Below are positions 17,533 through 26,288 of a stretch of 26,288 bases of DNA, in pieces. A model generated the notes under the pieces. It was given only the letters and a program-made list of their open reading frames with translations, searched no databases and was not told where the DNA came from. Made by a program: the position numbers and the translations under genes. Origin of the DNA: Gonium pectorale (taxonomy: Eukaryota > Chlorophyta > Chlorophyceae > Chlamydomonadales > Volvocaceae); assembly GCA_001584585.1 (NCBI GenBank), contig LSYV01000052.1, positions 451,356 to 477,643 on the forward strand. The letters are read 5' to 3'. Positions within the stretch are counted from its first letter, which is position 1. The number at the start of each line of letters is the position of its first letter.

Positions 17533-20500
17533 ATGCAGCTCCAGCAGCAGCGCCTTTCGTCCGGCCGTGTGCGCAGTGGCTGTGCATCGCGCCGCGCTGT
17601 GGTGGTGAAGGCCACCGTCGCCCCACCCGCTCCGTCGGCAGGCAAGAAATGCGGGAAATGGTCGCCGCCGACGGACCGCAGTGGTGAAGCAAAGCTTCCG
17701 CCATTCCCTTTGCAGCTGGCAAGAAGCTCTTCCAGTATGACGGTGCTCTGTCGGAGGTCGACCCGGAGATTCACTCGCTCATCACTAAGGAGAAGTCGCG
17801 CCAGGTCCGCCATAGCTTCGCCCTGGTTACAATCCGTTATTGCGATAAAACTTTTGCAGCAATTGAGTCTTTCTGTAGCTGTCGTTGAAACGTGGGCGTG
17901 GCGGCGTGACGAAAGGTGTGGCGGAGTTAACGCCTCATATCCCTGCTCCCCCGCCGAACAGGTCCGCGGCCTGGAGCTGATTGCCTCGGAGAACTTTACC
18001 TCCAAGGCGGTAAGTTGACCAGGGCTTTGCCTCGCCATGTGGACTCGGCGTTGCTGCATGTGGTGTGTCTGCGTGTGTCGCAGCACGGTCGTCGGGGGTG
18101 TTCCCGGTACCCTGTGGCATCAATCGATCCCGGGTCTCTGCAGGTGATGCAAGCCCTGGGCAGCTGCATGACCAACAAGTACTCGGAGGGCCGCCCCAAC
18201 GCCCGCTACTACGGTGGCAACGAGTACATCGACCAGGTCGAGACGTTGTGCGAGGTGAGCATGAGGAAACCCGCCCTCCCCCGCGCCCCCTCACACACAC
18301 ACAAACACACTTCCCGCCAGCCACGTGGCGCCAGCACCGGGGCCTGCCCCGCTCCCCACACTCCACCACATGCCGACTTCAGCCCCACCCACCACCCTCT
18401 GTCTCCGTTTCCCCCGCGCCCCCGCCCCCACGCCCCCGACATCCCATCCCGCCCCACCAATTCCCCTGCCCTCTTCTCTTGCCATCCTGCCCACAGCGCC
18501 GCGCCCTGGAGCTGTTCAAGCTGGACCCTGCCGAGTGGGGCGTCAACGTGCAGCCGCTGTCCGGCTCACCCGCCAACTTCGCGGTCTACACGGCGCTGCT
18601 CGCGCCCCACGACCGCATCATGGGCCTGGACCTGCCGCACGGTGGGGGCCGGGGGCGGGGCGGGGCGTGGGGGAGCGGGGCGGGTGGGAAGGATCGAGAT
18701 GGGTGGGGAAACGCTGGCCAAGCGCCCTGATGGAAATGCGCGGAGGCGGCTACCCTGGCCCTGGGCCTGCCTCGTGGGGAAGGCTGGGCCAGGGGTGGCG
18801 GTTGGGGTGAGGAGCCCCGGCTGCAGTGAAAGATTGCACATGCGCGTGAATTCGCCGTACGTTAGGCGGCCCAGGGACGGGGCGAGGGCTATGAACGGGT
18901 TGGTCTGTGGGTGGGGGAACAGTGACGGGCATAGACGGGAAGAGGGTGTGTCAGGGCCAGGGGCGTGCGCGTTGAGCTCGAGGGACCCAGGAGGTTGCCC
19001 ACATGACTAGCACTGAGGCAATGGGGACAGTTGTGATTGGGGGTTGGTGTGGTGGCGTGGGGAGGTAGGCGGGCATGGTCAGGAGGACCGTGCGCGCGCC
19101 GCGGGGCGGGCGAGGAGCCGCGCTCCTCTGCAGCTGCACATGCGAGTCCCCTCCACGTGTGCGTGGGTGGGCAGGGGAGGGCAGGTGGCGCGGGGCGCCT
19201 GTGCGCGTATGCTTTCGAGCCCCCGTCGGCTCCCTGAGCGCTCGCCGCCCTGCCCGGCCGTCATGCGCTGCCTTGTCCGCACGGGGTCCATGGGGCGTCG
19301 GCCGGCGCCGCGCACGCGGCCCCAGTGCATGCGTAAGCGCCGAGCTAAGCTGGGCTGAGCCCGGACCTCACCCCGCCCTAGAGCTAGAGAACGATGCCTG
19401 AGCCCCACCGCTGCGCGTGTGCATGCCCGCGAGGCTGCTCCATGGTGCTTCGCCAGCGCCCTCAACCCGCGGACCTCGCCACCCGCCCTCCTCTCTCACC
19501 ACGCTTATTCCCTCGCCACCCCCACTCTCTGTTGTTGCTGAACGCCAGCGCATCTTCATCAGGCAGCTCTCCCCTTCCCTCTCCTCCCCCACCTCACCCC
19601 CCAGGTGGCCACCTCACGCACGGCTTCATGACGGCCAAGCGCCGCGTGTCGGCCACGTCGATCTACTTCGAGTCGATGCCGTACCGCCTGAACGAGGAGA
19701 CGGGCACCATCGACTACGATGCCCTGGAGAAGAGCGCCGCGCTCTTCCGCCCCAAGCTCATCATTGCGGGTGGGTGGGGCATGGGCGGGGAGGGGGGGCC
19801 CGCGGGGAGGGGCTCCGTCTCGTGGGGGGTCGCTGCACGAGGGACCTGTCCTGAAGAGCGACGGACACCTGCCAACCCGTGCTCCCCACCCAGGCGCCTC
19901 GGCCCACCCCATCGGCCCCAGTCCATCCCCATCCTACCGTACTTCCCACCCTTCCCACCAACGCCCCTAACCCGACTCCGCCCTCCCCGCCCCCCCCCAC
20001 ACACGCACACACGCACACGCACGCACCGACCATTTCGCACGCAGGCGCCTCGGCCTACAGCCGCAACTACGACTATGCCCGCATGCGGGCGGTCGCGGAC
20101 TCACACGAGGCGTACCTCATGTCGGACATGGCGCACATCAGCGGCCTGGTGGCGGCGGGCGTGGCGGACTCGCCCTTCCCGCACAGCCACATCGTGACCA
20201 CCACCACGCACAAGTCGCTGCGCGGCCCCCGCGGCGGCATGATCTTTTACCGCAAGGACCTCAAGGAGAAGATCGACCAGGCGGTCTTCCCGGTGAGCGA
20301 GCGGGCTGGGGTGGGATGGGATGGGAGGCGGTGGTGGGACGTCGTGGGGTGGGGGAGGGGGGCCGTCGGGGTCGGGGAGTGAACGCAGCACGTGTATTCC
20401 ACGCAATTGACTTCCTCGTCGTGGGTGATGCAAGTCACCTCGACACGCGTCCCCGGAGCTTGGGGTACCAGTAGTACCGAAGGTGCGGGGAGTGGGAATG

Positions 20501-20626
20501 ACTCTTGTAGGCGCCCGAGGCGGTAGGGCGCGGGTGCGCTCCGGAGGGACCACGCGTTTCCCCGACCCCTTCTTTCCTCACCCACCCACCTCCTTGCCGC
20601 GCGCGCTCTCCCCCCTCTCCCCCACA

Positions 20627-20658
<32 letters not shown>

Positions 20659-22029
20659 TCTCGGCGCTGGCGGTGGCTCTCAAGATGGCCAACACGGAGG
20701 AGTTCCGCCAGTACCAGAAGCAGGTGGGCGCACTGTGTGTGTGGGGGGGGCGCACGGGTGGCGGAGCGGTGCGCGTGGGCTGGGGCCCCTCGGTCGGTCT
20801 CCGCCGTTTTCAATGACGCGACTCGAGCATCATGGGGTGGGGGCCCCGCCTCGCGTCTGTGCACGCAAGGGCTGTGCTTGTACGACGTCCAGCGTGTGAC
20901 TCGAACCAGCCTCTCCCTCTTTTGGCATGCATGACGGCTGTCTTGCGTTGCGTTTCCTCCTCTGCTTTGTGAACCCCCTGTGTGCCTTGCTAATACACCC
21001 TCTCCTCCCCTCCTCCCCGCCCTCCCGCCCCGCAGGTTGTGGCCAACTGCGCGGCGCTGTGCCAGCGGCTGCAGAGCCACGGCTACAAGGTGGTGTCGGA
21101 CGGCACCGACAACCACCTGGTGCTCATCGACCTCAAGCCGGCGGGCATTGACGGAGCGCGCGTGCAGACCGTGCTGGACCAGGTCGGGCGGTTGGGAGTG
21201 GGTTGGGCGGTTGGTGTTCGTTGGGAGTGGGTTGGAGGATTGGAAGGTTGGAGGAACTGGGCACAGCTCTTCCCGCGCGCTGAGTGCTATGGGGGTAGCG
21301 CTCGCGTAGCGCCGGGGGCTCGTTGTCATCCCCTTGTATCCTCCCGACTGGCGCCTCCGTACACCAGTGTACCCGTACATTCGTACGTCTCCCTCGTCCG
21401 TCCTCCATGTGCGCTCCTCACACGGCCCCTCGCTCCCCCACCCTCTTCCCAGGTGTCGATCACGCTCAACAAGAACTCGGTGCCGGGCGACAAGTCGGCG
21501 ATGGTGCCGGGCGGCATCCGCATCGGCACGCCCGCCCTCACCACCCGCGGCTTCGCCGAGAAGGACTTCCAGCAGGTCGGCGTTTGCCCCCGTCGGGGGT
21601 CGGGGTGGGGATGGTGCTGTGGTGGTGGTGGGGGAGGGGGGGGAACTCGCTGTTGCTCGGCTTTTTGGCGAAATATTGTACCGGTGTCCTGCTCATGTCG
21701 TGTCGGGCGGCAAGCCGGCGTTCGCGTGTGGCATCGGTTGCGTTGTTGCAACCCGAGTAATACCGGTACCACTACCTTCTACGACGTGTACGGCCGTACT
21801 CTGGACGAACCGCCCCGACCCGGTTGTCCATTGCTCACCTCAGGTGGCGGACTTCATCCACCGCGCCATCGTGATCGCCAAGGACTGCCAGGCCAAGACG
21901 CCCGCGCCCGGCAAGCTCAAGGAGTTCAAGGAGTACGTTGAGGGGCCCGGCGCGGCGCGGTCCGACATTTCGGCCCTGCGCGCCGAGGTGGAGGCGCTCG
22001 CGCAGTCCTTCCCCATGCCCGGCCTGTAA
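17533..22029 (+). CDS. SHMT: Serine hydroxymethyltransferase, probably plastid-targeted (488 aa, 11 exons)
   Basis: This PLP enzyme interconverts serine plus tetrahydrofolate with glycine plus 5,10-methylene-tetrahydrofolate, feeding one-carbon metabolism. Exons: 17533-17641, 17716-17804, 17962-18009, 18144-18254, 18497-18641, 19605-19769, 20045-20292, 20628-20723, 21036-21182, 21453-21575, 21844-22029. All phases agree over 1467 nt. The family signatures are intact: [11 protein letters not shown] (about 70-80), [68 protein letters not shown], the cofactor-lysine motif TTTTHK with Lys279, and [14 protein letters not shown]. The first 37 or so residues are rich in Gln, Ser, Arg and Ala with VVVKA, like a green-algal chloroplast transit peptide. 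A mitochondrial presequence is less likely but not excluded. Intron 1 is 74 nt and uses a GC donor; intron 5 is the longest (963 nt). Length is normal for the family and no break was found. Plants and algae have several isoforms, so the paralog number is not assigned. Confidence 0.97.
17642..17715 (+). other. GC-AG intron 1 of the SHMT gene
   Basis: The exon ends TCGGCAG and the intron starts GCAAGA, then ends TTTGCAG after a pyrimidine stretch. This is the only donor found that gives the phase-1 join needed for exon 2 ([13 protein letters not shown]). No GT donor in exon 1 gives that phase. The intron is only 74 nt long. Confidence 0.8.
18642..19604 (+). other. Intron 5 of the SHMT gene (963 nt)
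   Basis: It lies between DLPHG and GHLTHGF, phase 1. The donor is GTGGGG; the acceptor follows a strong C/T tract. No open frame with recognisable content was seen in it. Confidence 0.85.
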
Positions 22030-22993
22030 GCGGTGGCCTGTGAAGACAGGGCGCGTGGCGAGCCCCGCTCTGCGCCGCCCGGTCACGCGAATGGGACGGC
22101 GGATGGCGCGGTTGCGTTTGGTGGGGGAGGACCTTGGCTATAGCTTCAGCAGCTGCCGAGCGGCGCCACGAGGCGGCCGATGGCGGGGTTGCGTCGAGGC
22201 GGTCGCCGCAAGGGCGGGCGCACGTGGAAGGGCGCGGCGGGGGTTTGGTTGATCGTCGGGTCGCGTGGGGCTGCGGCTGGTCACGGTGAGGGGCTTGGGA
22301 GTATGGAGGGAGGGGGGGCTGCGGCGCGGCGCGTACGGTGCGCGCAGCTGCGCTGCGCACTCCTGGGGTGGCCAGGCGCCCGCGGCGTCCGGGAGATGCA
22401 AATCGTGATTAAGCGGTTTGGTGGGCGGGGTGTGGAACGGGAGCATTCGGCATTTTTTAGTAGCGTGGGGTTTAATTATGGTCTGCTGCTGCCAGATGCT
22501 TTGGAACCTTGGATCTGGCCGCAAAAAGCGTGGAATCTGAATTGGATCCATGGCCGCAGACGACTGTGCACTGTTGTGACGTGACATTTTGACCTGCTGT
22601 CTGCTGACTGACTTGTTCCGCGGGAAAACCGACGAGGCAAGGTTTTCGTTTGCGGTATCCCAGGCGTGACGCTGCCTGACTCGCATGTACCTAGTCACGA
22701 TGATATGACGACGGCGGGGGCACATCGCCACGCGCCGGTCCTTTTTACCCTCGCCGCGTTGTTCGGATGCACACAAGCACACATACCACACAACGACGCT
22801 GCGCGTGTTCAGCTGACGTGGTCAGGAGCAGACCAGGTCAGGTTGCGGCGCCAACCAACCTAACTACCAGGTGTACGTACGACGCACACGCGTGTTGCGA
22901 CGTCGGTACGTGGTGCGGTGGTTATTAGACCCCTGGACGGTTCCTTTCTTGTGGCAGAGGGGGATGAGGTCGCACCGGCCCTCGACATAGCAG
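22030..22993 (+). other. Probable 3' UTR of the SHMT gene
   Basis: About 960 nt between the stop and the next TGTAA (22994-22998). A TGTAA also overlaps the stop codon itself (22025-22029), which is unlikely to be used. The right half becomes AT-richer. No coding sequence is supported. Confidence 0.5.
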
Positions 22994-22998
22994 TGTAA
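22994..22998 (+). promoter_or_regulatory. Candidate poly(A) signal (TGTAA) of the SHMT gene
   Basis: First TGTAA on the plus strand after the one overlapping the stop codon, 965 nt downstream. Position and motif are the only evidence. Confidence 0.4.
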
Positions 22999-24188
22999 CT
23001 CGCACGGCGGTGGGCACCCATGCGCACACACCGCTCCTCCTCATGTATAACTTCGGTCATCCGGGCCTCGGGCCACCGTGCTCCACCAGCCGGCCCCGAG
23101 ACACCAGCCCGCGCCCCCCGCGGCAGTGGCGGCAGTGGCCGATGGGTCGCTGGCCCTCAGCCCAGGGTACTTGCGCTGGCCGCCCATGCAGCTGGTCGCC
23201 TGTTGCCCGCCCGTACCCAGCCACTGAAACCCGCCGCGGCGCAGAGTTTGGTAGCTCATGGGTACTGGGAGGCCTTGTGCAGACGGGCGCAAAGCAAAAC
23301 TCACGCTAGCGTGTGTACGGCGGCAGCGTTCGAACTGTAGGAGTGTTCGCTGAAATGCTCGGCCAAGTGGACGAACGTCGTACGGGGCTGCATACAACCG
23401 TGACACCGAGAAAGGGTCTGTCTCTTTCGGGCCAGACATGGCTCGAGAGTTTACTCGGGGTTTCCGTACTCGCTCGCTCGCTAGGATGCGGCATGCAACA
23501 TGCGGCACCGCCCTTCGCAAAGGGGCGTCAGGCCGCCAGCCCGCGAGGTGCCGTCCGAGGTGACTTCCTTAAGTGCCCAGGGACTCAGCCCTGAGGCGGC
23601 TCAGGCTCACGTGCCACATCCGTGCACCACGCAGGTGCCCCCCACTTCCGAAAACCACAGCGTCACTTCGAGTCCCGCCATGCGCCTTTCTTTCAGCGCT
23701 CCATGGCCGAGGCGGGGCTGCACTACCCGCGGCACCGCGGGTCCCTTTCCGCCCACAGGACCCCCACAGCCGCGGCGCGCCACTGCACCTACAGGCAGCC
23801 CCACCTCTTGCGGAACGGCAAACGGGTGTTGAGCGGGTGTCGAGCGGGTGTTGAGCGGGTGTCGAGCGGGGCAGGGCCAACTTCACTGGCGACACACGGG
23901 TGGAGGGTGCATCGGGCGGACAACATGGCCAGGTACCGTAGCCTCAAGGACTGCCGCCTCGTCCTTTCTGCTCCCGCTCCTCCTGCCCCACCTCCCCTAA
24001 GCCTCCTCATCCTCCACGCCTCCACGGGACCCCTCAAACCCCATCCGAGCGCCCCCACGAGCCGAGATGCCCATGCGCCCCGCCGTGCCGTCCGCCACCG
24101 CAATGGCGGCGCCCCCTCCGGTCGACGCACCCACGCCGCCGCCGCCCTTGTCGTGGCCCACCGTCGCCGCCGCCGCCCTCCCGCTCCC
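22999..24188. other. Convergent intergenic region and TPR-gene 3' UTR
   Basis: Lies between the SHMT 3' end and the TPR-gene stop. It contains an 11-bp tandem repeat (23823-23866). I saw no minus-strand TGTAA for the TPR gene here, so its 3' end is undefined. Short open frames on both strands lack domains. Confidence 0.45.
23823..23866. repeat. 11-bp minisatellite, four units
   Basis: CGGGTGTTGAG and CGGGTGTCGAG alternate twice, so it is also a 22-bp unit in two perfect copies. Confidence 0.9.
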
Positions 24189-26288
24189 TCACTTGAGCGC
24201 CAGGAAGTCCGCCATGCGCTCCACCATGACGGGCGGCCAGCGGCGGATGCGGCGCAGCCAGTCCATGTCCGTGTACTTGACGCAGCCCACCTGGTGAGGG
24301 TCAAGGGGGAGGAGAGGGCGGTGGGAAGGTAATGGGGGAGGGAGGTGTGTTTTATGTGTGTGTGGGGGGGTGGGTTGGGCGACGGGAAAGGTCGTGGAGG
24401 TGCGGGAGGCGGGGTGGGCGCCACCGCGGCATGCTGAGCTTAGCTGGGGGCTGCCGACTGGCTGCGGGTGGGATGGGAGGTTACTGCGTCCGCGGGATGG
24501 GGGGAGAGGAAGGAGGACCAGCAGCCAGCGCTGGTCATTGCACACCGCGGCGGCGCAGCCGCGCCTGTGGCACGGAGGAGCCGGAGGCCTGGGAAGCCGG
24601 AGGCCTGGGGAGCCGGATGGGCAGGGCAGTGGCTGAGCTCGGGGCGGGGACACCGGTTGATGGGCTGTGCCGGCGTGGCGGCGCGTCCGACCATCAGTCC
24701 GGAGGCGGAGGCAGGGGTTTGCGGCCAGGAGGAGAACGGGAGGGCGGGGTGCCCCGCAGCGCCTGGTGCCCTGGGGGTGGGGGCCGTGCGGCGGGACCGC
24801 CCGCCGCCTGTGGCGCTGGTGCCGGGGCTGCGGCGGCCACGGCCCCGCGGACACACGGAGGCGCAGGAAAGCACCCGCAGCCCCTCCCACATTGTTGTGG
24901 AGACCGTCCCCCTTTCCGTCCCCTCCTCTCCACCTTTCCGTCCTTTCCTCCCCCCTCCCCTCTATCCCCTCCTCATCGCCCCCCCCCTCACCGTGATGCG
25001 GTCGCACGCGAACTCCCACATCTCCTCCGCCTCCTGCCGCCGCCCCGAGGTCCAGTACAGGGCGGCCAGGGCCGCGCGCATGTCTGCGCTGCCTGGGGCG
25101 CGGCGGGCGATGCGGACCATCTGGCGGTGGAGGGGGGGCGGGGGGACGGGCGGGCGTGTGTATGTGTGTGTGTGTGGTTACATCTCCGGGCCGACGCTGG
25201 CCTGGGGCGCTACCCGCCCCAACGCGAGACCCCCTCAATGCCGCGAGGCGAGGGGTGTGGGGGACCGCTGTTCCCCCATGCTCAACCCAAAGGACAGCCT
25301 GCAGCCTGTGGAGGCGTTCGCACATGAGAAGCGATGGCACGCGGCCGTTTCCTAAACTGGCGCAGATCCGCCGCCGCGGCTTTCGTGTGCTGTACGCAAC
25401 AGGACAGGCGTGTCCTCGGACAGCTCGCTCCCATCCCCGGCGCCGAGTGCTCGCGACAGGTAGGGATTGCTCCCCTTCCGACCCCGGTCGCGCAAATCGC
25501 GTGTCTTCGGGCGGCCACGCCAACGCCGCGCCGCCACACACACACACCCGGGCCGCCCCACCCCCACCCCGCAGCCGCACCCGCGCGCCCCGAGTGTACT
25601 GCTACGACACACACGCACAGCATGCCGTACCACGTCCAACGCGAGTGTACGACACGGCGTGCACGTCAGCCCGCGGAAGCCCCCCGGCCCGCACCTCTTG
25701 TACGGCGCCCTCCGTGTCCCCCAGCTGCGCCCGCATGAGCGCTGCGTTGGAGGACGCGAACACGGCCCCGTCCAGGCGAGGGGTGGTGCTGCCGTTGCGG
25801 CCGCGGAAGCCGCGCGCCTGCTGAAACACGGCCGCGGACGCCAGGTACGACTCGCGGGCCTCTGCGGCACGCCCAGGTGGTGCCCACAGGGGTGGGATGG
25901 GTTGGGGATGAGATTGAGGCGGGCCGGCAGCGGAGCAAGGGGAGGCGGGCGCTGGGCTGGCGGGTCGAAGAATCGGAGGGCGCTTCGGGAGGGAAGCCGG
26001 AGGAGCCCGTCATTCGGACCGGTAGGGCTTTTTTTTGGGGGGGGGGGAGTAGGGGATGGGGCATGGGGGGAGGCACGCGGCGCGGCGGGCGCGAGCGAGG
26101 CCAAGGGAGGGTGCTGGCCGAAGGGAGACCACTACGGGTACCTCGGCGTCCTCGAGCCGAGGGGGCTGGCAGCCTGGTAGCGGCCGCATCTCATCGCTGC
26201 TCCCCCCAACACCTTAGCGGGGAGACAGTTCTATGGAGCTGCCCACCAACATCCGTGGTACCTTACCTAGGGGGGCTCCCACGCGAGC
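24189..26288 (-). CDS. TPR-repeat protein, C-terminal part (5' end beyond window)
   Basis: Exons, from 3' to 5' on the minus strand: 24189-24290, 24992-25120, 25695-25861, and a candidate 26267 to beyond 26288. Introns 24291-24991 and 25121-25694 are phase 0; 25862-26266 is phase 1. The visible protein begins ARVGAPLEARESYLASAAVF and continues with a Gly/Arg turn (FRGRNGSTTPRLDGAVFA). Two helical hairpins of TPR type follow: SSNAALMRAQLGDTEGAVQE, and the pair ADMRAALAALYWTSGRRQEA with EEMWEFACDRI. It ends in a basic, Trp-rich tail (YTDMDWLRRIRRWPPVMVER), which I associate from memory with a conserved plant and algal TPR protein family, probably plastid-located. The 26267 exon is supported by a strong GTAAGG donor and correct phase, but only 22 nt are visible. 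TPRs mediate protein-protein contacts; the partner is unknown. The gene is convergent with the SHMT gene. Confidence 0.8.

Noticed and set aside
24332..25355. Plus-strand frames of about 300 codons over the TPR gene.
   Set aside because: They run through introns and antisense of exons with conserved TPR content on the minus strand.
1..26288. CRISPR arrays, tRNA or rRNA genes, and transposase or viral genes.
   Set aside because: None was seen. The repeats present are short tandem or inverted repeats, and the introns and candidate poly(A) signals indicate an ordinary algal nuclear region.

Overview
This is a piece of a nuclear genome from a volvocine green alga, most likely Chlamydomonas reinhardtii or a close relative. 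The evidence is the very high GC content, Ala/Gly/Pro-rich low-complexity coding sequence, many short GT-AG introns, candidate TGTAA poly(A) signals downstream of stops, and CA-rich tracts inside introns. I assembled the genes by hand from splice sites and reading phase. No database search was run, so names rest on recognisable motifs.

Left part (1-11298, minus strand): three head-to-tail genes (called A, B and C here) with the same plan. A short exon encodes a signal peptide. A second exon ends in a Tyr/Pro block of the type PPYPPY. A long third exon encodes a Pro-rich ectodomain, one transmembrane helix and a charged, disordered tail. In all three genes both introns are phase 1, so exon 2 is a symmetric cassette in each copy. 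A runs off the left edge. C has a reading-frame break in its tail that needs resolving. I read them as a tandem family of cell-wall-facing, extensin/PERK-like type I membrane proteins that lack a kinase domain; that function is inference.

Middle (11877-15251, plus): a three-exon gene for a 920-residue protein. It has two Arg-Gly-rich (RGG) regions, a coiled coil that runs across the first splice junction, and a duplicated ELxELM helix motif. It looks like an RNA- or RNP-associated scaffold protein. A 19-base assembly gap lies in its downstream region.

Right part: an 11-exon serine hydroxymethyltransferase gene (17533-22029, plus) is intact. It encodes 488 residues with a likely plastid transit peptide, and its first intron is a GC-AG intron. 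Facing it is the 3' part of a TPR-repeat protein gene (24189 to beyond 26288, minus). The two genes converge on about 2.2 kb of 3' UTR and intergenic DNA.

The enzyme, the TPR protein and the RGG protein look like ordinary chromosomal neighbours. The tandem A-B-C membrane-protein array is the most unusual part of the window.
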